64,000 nucleotides of DNA from Takifugu bimaculatus (Eukaryota > Chordata > Actinopteri > Tetraodontiformes > Tetraodontidae): assembly GCA_004026145.2 (NCBI GenBank), contig CP034990.1, positions 1,420,699 through 1,484,698 on the forward strand, read 5' to 3'. The position numbers and the translations under genes were made by a program. Below the pieces are notes generated by a model, which was not told where the DNA came from, made no database searches, and saw nothing but the letters and a program-made list of their open reading frames with translations. Shown one piece after another: positions 36,501 to 47,850 of the stretch (the stretch's first letter is position 1; each line of letters starts with the position of its first letter).

Positions 36501-37499
36501 CTTTTTCCACATAGCTTAGAAGCAGCAAATGTGTCTTCTTGTCTCTAAAATTAGTAAAATAAAGTGTTTTTGGTGGATTTTGTCACTGAATAGGCCAATA
36601 GTTTGTTTAAACACACGATTGCATCATTCTAAATTGAGTGATTAACCAGTATAATTACTGTTTACCTGTTTGGCTTTATTCCCCTTCAGCTTCAATTATG
36701 GGCGGCACCAATATCATATGCTATGTATAGTATTTGACAGATATTTGAGGATAACCCTTTTGCTGGGGCATCAGGATTTATCCCAGTAAAATTATGCGAC
36801 CTATCTTGACATGTACTTACTTTCTAAATCTCAGTTGCATTTAGATTCCAATCCAAAAAGTATTCCCTCATTAAAACCACTTAGAAAATATGGGCTGTGA
36901 GCTACATTTTAGTTTTAATTGCATGTTTTTCTTAAAGCTCAATCAGCTTTAGGAAATAAATGATGATTGTGCTTGCTGGACATCAGTCGTTCAGAGCGTA
37001 GCTACAGTTCCTACGTCGACATGGTGCTAGCTCCACGCTAAACGCCAGCCGTTCTACCACCTCTTCGGTTTCCTAACGCAGAGCAGACTCGGAGTCTACA
37101 AACAACTCTGAAATGAACAGCAAAGATGAAAAAAAATAGAAAAAACTGGCTTCAACTGCAGCTGCACTCAGGGTCAGTCTCTAGTTTTTCAATGACATGT
37201 AATAAAATCTGGTGATGTATATTTATAACACCACTGATTTCCTGCCTGGTAATGTTGCCGCTGTGTAGCAGCAGACGCGCACATGAACACACGGCTGTCA
37301 ACAAACAACACGTTTTTAGATGTTGCCAATTTTTATAGGAACATTATTTACATTTTCATTGCATCCTGTACATACAATCATCATTAAAAACTGGTTTGAT
37401 GAATGTTAATGCACCGATTATGTGTCTACATTCACTGTAGCTTTTGTAGCTCACAAACCTTCACACATTCAGAAATTACTGACCATATACCATCTCATT
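36501..37499. other. gene-free unique sequence
   Basis: Nothing recognisable on either strand. Confidence 0.55.
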
Positions 37500-37680
37500 C
37501 ACGGGGCTCCTGAAGTGTTCCCGGGCCAGCTCAGATACATTAATCCCTCCAGTCAGCTCTGGGTTCCCCTCTCTGTCCAGAAGAACCTCCACAGGGAGGC
37601 CCTGGGGAAGCTGACTAATCAGATGCTTGAACCATCTCCACCGGATCATTTCAAGGAGAAGCTGCGAAAGCTCAGGTTCC
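37500..37680 (-). mobile_element. LINE fragment, antisense, ORF2 C-terminal end
   Basis: The minus strand reads RWRWFKHLISQLPQGLPVEV, then LAREHF. This aligns with the usual GHLIRMPPGRLPLEVF ... LAWERLG end of the same fish LINE family as 7312-7612, with about 40 bases lost in the middle (the GRPRTRW part). The 120-codon plus-strand frame over this region is an antisense shadow and not a gene. Confidence 0.65.
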
Positions 37681-38789
37681 TCCTGGGTGTCAAATTTTTC
37701 ATCTTTATAAACAGAACCATGCTAAATAAAGAAATTAGAAATGCCCAGTATAATTGCATAAAATGGCTCAACAATTCTAAATGAGCATTTTAGTACAAAA
37801 GATTAAAATTAAAAACTTTACAATCCCGTCTTGTCCTTGCGGAGTACAAATATGGACACGAACAAGCGGCCACCTCAGGATATTCAGACCTCCAATATAG
37901 GACCAAGCAGGCCTCTTCCATGGTCAGAACATGCAAGCAGGCTTCTATTAGAAACAGATGCGCCTCTAGTGTCCAGGAGCCTCCCAAAGCAAATATGAAC
38001 AATACAAAGATGAACTCATAGGAACGGTTTTGGAAACACTGTCTACGTGTCTGTAAATGCTGCTGCTAAGCCATATGTTTCACTTCCATCCAATCTCTCT
38101 TTTTATTTATTCCTTCCTCTCTAAATATCATCCATATGTCAATGCTAATGGAGCTTTCATCGCGCGGCAGCTGCATATGGTCAGACAAACATGACATCAG
38201 CTCAGCTTCAGCAATAAGTGAAGCCGTTCTTTCTAAATGTCAGCTATGCTCTCTCTGAAACACTTTATGCTACTATGTGTTCCACACTGAGTGAGATGAA
38301 TATGCTCAGTAGTTTTAAAATGCCATTTAAAAACCACAGCGTTCTGGCTCAGCCAGCCCTCAGAGACACGAGGTACAGGTGGATCATCTCAGCTCTGCCC
38401 TTGCTCCGCCGAGGCCCCGGCTGTCTGCTCGTGACTCGCCTGTGCTGCCAGGGTTAGAGCAGAGTAATCCCAAGGCCTCATAGTGCAGGTTCACACCTTC
38501 TATTCACCCAGGAACCACATCCCTGCTATGTTTCTGATGTTCATTTTGCAGCTGTTATTGGAGCTCAGGTGCACTGTTACGGCATTTGGAGCTAATGCAG
38601 GAAAAAGCAAAATGAAGGAAGACGCTGCGCAGAATGGATGTGCTCCACACGTTAACGTGTACTGTTGGCGAAAGAGAAGAACAAATCACCTCCTGGCTTT
38701 TGCAATAAAGACAATACTAAAAATAGCAGCAATATATAATTTTAACATTCCTTATACTCTCTCTCCCTCTCTTTGTCTTTTTCACACTT

Positions 38790-38809
38790 ACACACACACA
38801 CACACACAC
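38790..38809. repeat. short CA microsatellite
   Basis: (CA)10 tract. Confidence 0.9.
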
Positions 38810-39118
38810 GTGCACAGGCACATGTATGAAGTGAAGGGCTTCAACCCAGCTGTGTCATCCATTCATAAAACTGCTCAATATAATAAATCTTACATTTTCA
38901 ACAAAAAACACAGTGATGCAACAATTGAATAAAGATCAAATTAAATGATTGTGTAGCACAATTGGCAGATGGACGCATAGAGTTTGTTGGATTTCTAGAT
39001 AGATGATGGGATAGATTGTCCATGTGACTGAGCAGCTTGGTCAGTGAGCTCCTGGCCTTCGCTTGCTCAGACGTCTTCAGTGTCTCTCCAGTGATGATTC
39101 AAAGGTTCACCCACGTAC

Positions 39119-39348
39119 CTGAAGTCCTCAGGAGTCTCATACCCAGCCACAATCACCTTGGTCTGCTTGAGGTGCCAGCGAGTCTTGCTGTTTCTGGGTG
39201 TCTGTGTTGAGATCCTGCCTGTCCCCGGTTCACTCCACCGCCACTCCACCGAGTCGTTCATCAGGTGGCAGGTGTGATGCTGAACTTCAGAGGTGTAAGA
39301 GTGAGCAGGAGTCTCTCTCCAATGTCCACAAAGTCGAGATATTTTCAT
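39119..39348 (-). other. possible orphan exon with strong splice donor
   Basis: The minus strand is open from 39348 and reads with protein-like composition (CGHWRETPAHSYTSEVQHHT near the start, then KVIVAGYETPEDFR at the end). It reaches CTTCAG followed by GTACGT, a near-perfect donor with GT at 39118-39117. Past the donor the same frame runs on to a TGA at 39067-39069. I do not recognise the family, and no clear upstream acceptor or partner exon was found. It may be an exon of an unrecognised gene, a pseudogene piece, a transposon remnant or chance. Confidence 0.25.
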
Positions 39349-42344
39349 GCTGACCAGGTGCTGCCCATGTTACAGCCACAGCCTGTCATGGTGACACAAT
39401 GCTGGCCAGTATTTTGTATTTTTCTACAGCCATATTATTTTATAGTCCCCTTTAGTGTGGCTGCAAATCCCGTCTATATAGAGACATAGTCCACCGATGA
39501 GCAGGAAAGGTTCATAATTTAGACACTTCACTGTACTGCATCAAATTTTCAAGAGTAGAAGGCTTTATCAAATATTATCTTTTACGATGAAACTATACAG
39601 CATTGAGACATGAGTTCCTGTTTCTCTCTTTCCTGTAATTTAATATCTTTATTACCTGCTATTATAAAAGAAGGAAAGACTCCAGGCGTGTAGGTAACAT
39701 TTTAAATGATATGAGCAAAGTAGAGGGACCTTGGTGGGACTGAATGAATGAGTTTCTTTCCCTCCAACCATTATATTTCATTTTTGGTGCCTGCGTTCAA
39801 GGTCCTTGAGCACTGAAGGATGTGATCTCGGGCTTGGGTGAAACGGCCGGCACAAAGTCAGTCAAGCACACAGCCGCATCTGCTTTAATCCAGTCCTCCA
39901 GTCCAACATCTCATAATTATTCATCTTTTTTCTCTTATTTCCATAATGAAGGGGTTAATTATGCTCATGAAACACCCCAACGGTCTTGTCTTGAGTGTCA
40001 GGGACACAGCTGGAGCTCTGGGAGGTAAATCATGTGCTAAATGTGTCACCTAGAATTAGACCCTGGCCTGGGTGTTGGGACACAAGCGGCCCAGGCCCAA
40101 GCCTGGCTCTGGCCAAGTGGGGGTGAGGGGAGATGGGGTGGGCATCAGTCATCCCCCATGGCCCCGATGAGTTACAGCAAGTCATGCGGAGCTCCCACTG
40201 TGACTTAAAGATCAGCTGCACAATAAAATTTTATGCACCCATGAACAACAGAAGTGTATTTCATTTTAAGTGAAGCATCAAAGGTGCAGCAGGCTTATCT
40301 TTGTTATGTGCTTTTTTGTGCACATATCAAACTGTGATTTAAACAGTTAAGTCGCTACTTGGATGCAGCATGACGGGCCTCCGATGGCTATGGCCAGTCA
40401 TTTGTTTCATTATTATGCATCATTTTCACAACTTGTTCAGGTAATATAATATTCCAAGTCCAAGTCAGTGACTCTGAGTGGGAGAAGTTACCTTTTGCAT
40501 TTAAATAGATGAAAATGATTTGAAGTGCTTGACGTCCCTCTGTGAGTGTTGTCAGCGAACCGTGTTGAATGGCTCTTCAGTGCATGTATATTTTAAATAA
40601 ACATACTTTTCCTGGAAGTATCTGCTGATGAAGTCAGAGTTGTTTCGTGGATCTCTGTAAACCTCTTGATAATGTGCACCTGCTTTTACATAAAGGGAAA
40701 TAAATCCAAAACAAACGTGCTGTGAGATAAGAACCATTGCGAGGACTGTGCCTAAACATCTGAAATATCTGTTTTAACCTTCTAAAACCATGAAAGCTTT
40801 TCTTTTGTTTCCTTTCCTGTCCAAATTAGTAAGAAATGCGTTTGAAAATGTTTGGAAAATTGAACTGAGTGAAGTTCTCTCACCAAGGTTACGTATTGGT
40901 CTGATGAAAACATTGAATGTGAGTCTGTGAAGGATCATAGAGGCCGGCTGTAATTAAACGCTGCCGTGGCATCAAAACACAAACTAGCATTCCATCGTGA
41001 TAAAAGTATTAGGAATGAATTACAAGCATGTTAAGTCTTCCAACGAAAAAGAAAAAAAAAATCTGATAAGTGGAATAAAATGCAATGTACAGCAAGGACA
41101 CAAACAAAGATCTGGTACAGGTAGGTTGAGTCCGGAATCCTTGAGATCTGTGCCCCCTTTATGCCGACAGCCTGTTGGTGTGAAGGGTTTCTGCACACAC
41201 AAGGGTGAAATAATATCCCACAAGTGATATTCTATTATTTCCATTAAAAAAAGACAAAATGTATTGCTTCAGTTTCTATGTGTGTCACAGTTCATGCTTG
41301 TCAAGAGTTTAGTTTAGCACATCTCCTGTGTTTATTTTGCACTTTTATGCTCCACTGTGTTTTTTTTTCCCCTTAAAATTACAGATTCACACATGCTACT
41401 CGCTTGAATATAAATGGGAATATGATGTCAAAACTCAACAAAAACTGGGGATACGTGCTGCCGTAGCAACAGCTGTGCTTCATACTCAAGCGTGGCGATC
41501 AATAAGCAGCGTTTCATCCATGATAACATATCCTACTGTCTATTTTCAGCTCTTCCCTTTTCTTTGCAAAGACTTCCTGCTGACCACAACAACCTTGTTA
41601 CTTCTGGAAGGTTCTGTGAAAGGTGCAACTAGGACCAGCACCTTCATGTCTTCGAGTTTGTTTTGGGGCCACAGAAGCTGCAGACATCCTGGGTTTAAAT
41701 TAAGATTAAGTATCAGCACTGAGCTCGGTGTTCTAGTTGGAACTTTCTGCAGAGGTCAGAGGTCACACCTGGACCATTCTTTCTATGCTCTGACTCTTTT
41801 TCCACATTTTCCACTGAGGTCAGTTCCACGAGGGCTTTTCATCATCACAAGGTCTTTGTGCGCCTCCAAAGGATGTTTCGGCTCGCTCGAGTCCTCTCCA
41901 TGGTTACAAACATGCTTCCCAGCTAGATGTTGTGACACCAGGCTGTCTGTTAAGTCCTTTAGGTGACAAAACCTTTGAAAAGCTTTGTAAAGCACCTCTG
42001 ATCAGCCGTCTTTTTTAATGTAGGTTGTGACAGCTTTATGGCACGCTCATGTACATGCAGAGGTGTCAAGATGACATTTCAGAATGACGCACACTGACAC
42101 ACTTTGCACATTTTTGGGGACTTGTCATTCTTTTACAAAGACGCTTTTGTGTCTGAGAGGGATGAAAGGACTGAAGACAAAGATGAGGGAATAAAAATAG
42201 CCAAACAAGTCTGGGGATAAGTTGGAGACACAGACAAGCTAGAGACATTTAAACCTTTTGCATTCTTCCTCTGTCTCATAACCCAAATGGTATTTTATGT
42301 TAGTAAATTACTAATTATAATGGAGACAAATACAGTCGAACTCC

Positions 42345-42930
42345 AACATCACATTATCCTGTTTTATAAGCGGAGAAAGACTCAGCTCTTTGAGTGGCTT
42401 CGTATCAGTCACACTCACAGGAATCATAGTCCTGCTGATGCCAGATCCATATTTCCCACCCTTGATCTACAACTTCTTGACAAACAGATCCACAGAGGAT
42501 GCCTCAGACGCTGCTCTCTGCTCTGCCCTCAACCACCAGCAGTAGACAGGGGCGTGCTGTATGTCAGCTTCCTTTCTGATGACTACAATTCTGCTTTCAT
42601 CACAAAGTTCTTCAGAGTTCAGCTTGCAGCAAAAAGAGCTCCCGCCATCAGAAATAGGGTGAAAGGGTCCAAGTTTCATGTTTCTCAGCATCCAGGTCAA
42701 CAAAGGTGCCAGGCCAGAGGTTAACTGTGGTGCTGCAGAAGCTGGTGTCCTCCTGGCCTTCCTCATTGGAAGCAAACGACAGACTGTATAACATCATCTT
42801 CTGAAACCTGCTGAGCTGCAGACAAAGCGGCTCTCCAGAGGATCATAAACAGCACTAAAAGTTACACTCCCCCTGCCATCCCTGGAGGACAACAGGCCTC
42901 AACGTTACCTTCACAATGAAATAAAGGAAT
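42345..42930 (+). mobile_element. possible heavily degraded LINE ORF2 remnant
   Basis: Scattered resemblance only. An FLSDDYNSAFITKFF-like peptide near 42575 recalls the FSSAFN block of fish LINE reverse transcriptases. An ADKAALQRIINSTKSYTPPA-like peptide near 42820-42880 recalls a C-terminal block just before the 3' end. Frames change repeatedly. The assignment is tentative. Confidence 0.3.
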
Positions 42931-44269
42931 GGATATGACTTGGATCCCATGAGAAGTCCTAAAGGAAGACAAGGTTTTTCAACTGGGAGTTTCACCGATA
43001 AACATGTCAGTCAGCTGGAAGAACTCATAAAGCTGGACTTGCATGTGTCGCAGCCACAAATGGACTCCGTAAAGATGCATGCATTACCTTTAAGGCGCAC
43101 AGAACGGTGCTTTTCTTTCAGATGAGGGGCCATTGAAAAGGAGAACACACTGAGCGTCCTTCCCTGTCGATAGACCCTGTAGCCATGCTTTCTTGGCCCT
43201 GCTGAGAGGAAAACTGATGCATGCGTATTGAAGGCAGTATGCTCAACCCTATCCCGCTGGCGGGTCATCAGAGACTGATCTGCAAAGGGGATGTTATGGC
43301 AGTCAAGAAGAATCCAATAGAGTATTAGAAAGTCACAGACGATTGACCGACTGGCAGCTTGACATCAGAGAAAAGGACGGTGGCTTCCATCATTCTGTCC
43401 ATTGTGGCTATTGGAGCATAAGGTGTCTTCTCACTGAGCTTTGTGTCAATAGTTCTCTACTTGAGGATGGGAGCTGGGGAGAGACATTAAACCTGTGTAA
43501 CAAAGTCAGCTTGCAGCAGTTTCCTTTCTGGTTTCTGTATTTCTGCCTCCAGATCGTGTCTGTGTCAACAGGACGGAATGAGAGGCAGAAGAGACGGAGC
43601 CAATATTGATTTAATATTTGTTCATATCCTATTTATAACATTGAAAATGTCACACTGTTAGTGATTATTTATGTTTCAAATAAGTCCACAGACCTACTCT
43701 GTGTAAACCTTAACAGCATTCTCCTCCTTTATATCTAACACCAGTACTGTGTGGAGGATACTTTAAGGTACATTACCACATCCACCTTCACCAAAAAACA
43801 ATTAGACCTTTGAACCAGTAAAAAATTCATTATTGTTATTATCATAAGAGGTTCTTTGTAAGGTAAAAAGTATCTATTATATTTACATTGCTTATTTCTC
43901 AATGTGTTTTGCAGCGTGCGTTTATCAAACTCAGTGGAGGACGGCCATGGTGAGCTTAGGAGACAGATCTGTGCGTGAAGGAGTGCATGTGTGTTTAACG
44001 TAGCGGTAAAACAATAAAATGGTTACGCGTGGACACATTTGTCATGTAATCCTGCAAAAGTGTTTTTGTTGTTGCAAATTTCCCTCCACACCACCTGACA
44101 GTAATGCTCATTAGGGATGTTACTTATGCCTTTACAGCATCATTGAAATCCACCTAATCCTACTCAGCATATTTTCAGCTTTGACAATTTTCACTTGTGA
44201 GTGAGGCTTTTGTGCAACTTGTCTTGCTACATTCAAAGACTCTCAAAGGTGAACAGAAATTGAAAACTA

Positions 44270-44480
44270 CCCTGCAGTGAAAACGACTGAAGAATCAAAG
44301 TGGAAAATAATTGGAGCTGCCATATTATGCCAGACTTTTCCGTTCACAAGAGTAATGCTCCCCGCGGAGGCTATTTTATCGAATTATTCCTGAGTGGTTA
44401 AACTGGGCAGAGAGAGGGAAGATAACAGCATTTATAGTTTTTAATAAAGCAACTAAAAACGTGTCTCAGTTTAAAAGTGT
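44270..44480. promoter_or_regulatory. candidate conserved non-coding element
   Basis: A repeat-free block with words GGAAAATAATTGGAGC, GCCATATTATG and GGCTATTTTATCGAATTATT, including CArG-like and TAAT-type cores. Inference from motif texture only. Confidence 0.2.
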
Positions 44481-47015
44481 TGATCGTGCAGATGAGTGTT
44501 TCTAATCATTTCAAAAAGGCAGTTAGAGTATAGAAAATGTGCACTTGACTCATATTATGGCCAGTTTGAAAAACGTATACAAATATTCATTTATGGGGGG
44601 TCATCGCGTTACGTTTCCATCAAGCCAGAAGTTTTCATCCATAATGCTGTGCGAAGTATTTAAGTGTCAAGAAGACAGTTTCTCTTTTTAATTATGTCAC
44701 TCAATGCTAGGTCAGACTATATCAAACAATAAATGTATTATATTAATATAAACTGAACATGACATTAGTCATTATTTGTCCTTTCTGGATTTCTTTGATC
44801 TCAGGTCAGCTTTGATTAAAGACTTGCTTCACACCACAGTCATGGTGTGGGAACACGAGAGTTCATTCTTTTCCAAAGTGTGATATTTTAATGTTTCACA
44901 ACTACAAAGCAATCCCGTCTCATGGAGCTCTCTTTCACCAAATTGCGTGAGCCTCGGCTGTGAGAAAAGCCCATAATAAGCTGCTCTGAATGAGCAATTG
45001 GTTCTGGCTAAGGCCCCCTCACCCCTTTTAGCGAGTTCACAATAACAAAGCCTGTATTTTTTATCAAGCGCACAGTTTTCTCATCTGGAAACACCCTCTC
45101 CCCACCATCGGCGCCATCATCCAATTCCCCCCTTTGCTCTCTCCACGTCTAGCCATGCTAGAGACAACTGTTACTGAGGGTCCACCCCCCCACCCCCCGA
45201 CGCATACATATTCATACGAGCATACATAAATGGCACCAGGCCACAGACCACCACAGCCGCTGTAGAACCTTATCAACAGACTCCCTACCCCCATCCATCA
45301 CTCCACCCCAATCATTGCTAAACTTTTAACATAACTTTTCCACCTTCTGACTTTTGTTTGGATCGACGTTCATCTCCAAAACATTGTTGAAAATTTCCCC
45401 CTTTTAAAATTACAGAAATAAATTCAGAATTATGGAAGCACCCCCTACAATAGTATATTGACGAGTTGGAGACAGGAAAAACAGCCTTCGCTCCCTTCAC
45501 ATTAAAAATGTCAGCGGTTTATTGGATTCTGCAGTCATTTTTACCTGATTTGGCGTGTGTGTGAAACGTGTAAACCCAAACCTTTTATGAGTTGCGAGCA
45601 GGCCAGTCCATGCCTATGACAAACACTACCTGCAATGAATTAATGTTGCCTTGTCCTTCCCTCTGTCACATTACAATACAGTTACCACATATACAATCTG
45701 ATTTAAAATGACAAGAAACTCTGAACAGCTTGGCTCTATTACTTTAAACACTGGTGAGAAAATGGTGTTATTTGTTTTTTCACTGTTTTCTATAGTTACA
45801 TGTTACAAGGATACTGGCGGATTCAGTCATACTTCACTCCTCTGTGCGTATTTATTGGCTAATGCTAATATTCTCTTTCCCTGCAGGTCCTTCAGGTTAG
45901 CTTTATCAAGCATGGCATCACCAATGAATAGAATTCATGGAAACCGCATCAAAGGATGGAAAAGTCCAACCAAAGAAGAAACTGCTCACATTATTCAGCT
46001 ATTTGCCTATTTGAGCAGAATATTAATTCTTTGTAGGCTCCGCATTTTCATGCTTCTAATGGCTGGTTCATTCATCTTGAAGCTCTCATTCGACAGATCT
46101 ATTTCCCTGAACTGATTGTTAATGTGGACGTGACAACTGCAGAGGTGCTTGGGCTTAACAAGCAGAATCCAAAATCCTCTTATCTGATACAGACGAAGAA
46201 GAGCAGTCTGGCAGTGACATTAAACTATACTGAAAGAAATCATTCATTAGCACGCTGCTTTCTAAAGCTCATTAGGACCGACTCCTGATAAAATAATTAA
46301 TTTGGTATGTTCTTTTATCGTGATAATTGTACCAATATTCAGCAAAGTGGCACTCAACTCCAGGAAAATATGACTCAAAAGCAAAATCGCAGCCTCAGAC
46401 CATTTTTCTTTGGCCCACAGCGTCCTCAACAAAAATAAAACGGCGTACCAAAGAAAATCAATAAAATGCATTATGTAAACAGATCTGGATGTAGGTGATT
46501 GCGCCAAGCCTGTTTAATGCTATTTATCTTGATTACAACAGAGGGCACTATCGACACAAAAGGCCAGTCGCCGATGTTCGCTCTCTCAACTTATTAGTTG
46601 TTATCAGAGATGGTGAAGGCAGAGACGTGAGCGAAATAAGAAGAAAAGATGACTCAGATTATTTCTTTTCCAAACAACTTTCTCTGATTTTTACATTTTG
46701 TCAAAATAGAGAGTGCTCAGGCACTCTGATGGTTCCGATGCTTTTGAACATGTTTCAACAATGAGTGCACACTGTGCAAATTTGTCTGATCTGGAAAATG
46801 CACCACGACATTTGTCTAGTTTAGAAATAGCTGTCTATGCAGGCTTTTGCTCGTCAGGTCTCCTCACGGTGCGGAGGGGGACGGGCATAGTCCAGAATAA
46901 CCAGCAGTTTACTACAGATGTTCAACAAGTGTCGAGCTCTCCTCATCCACACATCAAGACTTGAAGCATCCTTCTTATTCCCAACTCAGTTGCTTAGAAG
47001 CTGACAAGAACAAAC

Positions 47016-47076
47016 ATTATTATTATTATTAGTAATAGTAGTAGTAGTCGTGGTATTAGTATTAGTATTATTATTT
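47016..47076. repeat. ATT/AGT trinucleotide-rich tract
   Basis: ATT units pass into AGT units and back to ATT, with a CGT interruption: a compound trinucleotide microsatellite. Confidence 0.85.
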
Positions 47077-47229
47077 AGCGGCTGATTCCAGGTCTCCTGT
47101 GCGCTGACCCAGTTTGTTATTTTCCAAGATTATTCAAAATCATCGTAAAATGGATGGAAAATGCCTGAAGGAAGTGATCCATAAGTTCCGTTGAGTGTTG
47201 ATCCAGTATTTTTAAGTATTAGCGTGGGG

Positions 47230-47850
47230 ACAGGAGCCAACGCCATATTATGAAACTCCACTGTGCCATCCGGCTGCAGATTAAAGTGATTCTTTGAAAT
47301 AAATCTGGGGGAATTTACGAGGATTATTCCTTGAAATATTGGGTGTGATTTGATGGTATTTCGTTAAGTCCAGTTTGGCATCTTCAGGAAGATCTTTTCG
47401 CAGCCCTGATGTCCAGTGACACCGTATAATTTCACCCAGGCAGAGTTGACATTAATGCATCAGCAGCTTTTGACAAATTATTGATTCTCAACTCAGTGCA
47501 CATTAAATTCATAGTAACTGTGTGACAGAAAGCATCATTCAATTCTCTTTGAGCAGGGAGCTCTTTAGTCATGACTGTATGGCCTTGGCATGGCAATGCA
47601 CTGGGCTACATTATTATACCTATAAAGCACACTAATGATGTGCCTCAGGGGCGAAGGTACCTCCGAGTAATTTATGGGAGTCGGCAGAAATCACCAGGTT
47701 AATGCCCTCAGTCCCATACCCACAGAGAAATATACAGCCCCACTGCTGTGCACGTCATCACTTGGAACGCTTCTCTCTCAACAAAGCTATATCAAAGTGT
47801 TTTGTTTGACTGTCACTTGTGGTTATTTCCATGCAGTCCCACAAGCTGCC
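47230..47850. promoter_or_regulatory. candidate conserved non-coding element cluster
   Basis: The longest stretch in the window that reads like conserved vertebrate non-coding DNA. It has no simple repeats, a balanced composition, and words such as TTGACATTAATGCATCAG, TGACAAATTATTGATT and GGTTAATGCCCTCAG. No open frame of note. Limits are approximate and untested. Confidence 0.25.

Larger units (their letters stand above)
37681..42344. other. gene-free sequence with one exon-like frame
   Basis: Mostly unique AT-rich sequence. It holds a CA repeat at 38790-38809, an exon-like minus-strand frame at 39119-39348, and a GC-rich patch at 40055-40160 with no coding signature. A 212-codon plus-strand frame at 41328-41966 has no domain, compositional bias or splice context that I can recognise. 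Confidence 0.5.
42931..47229. other. gene-free unique sequence
   Basis: No gene recognised. The 135-codon plus-strand frame at 45708-46115 has no domain and unremarkable composition, so it is regarded as chance. An ATT/AGT-type simple repeat occurs at 47016-47076. Confidence 0.5.

Noticed and set aside
37422..37784. 120-codon plus-strand frame resembling a protein exon
   Set aside because: The minus strand matches the C-terminal end of a common fish LINE ORF2, so the plus frame is its shadow.
45708..46115. 135-codon frame with hydrophobic stretch
   Set aside because: Hydrophobicity follows from T-rich sequence; no start context or family match.
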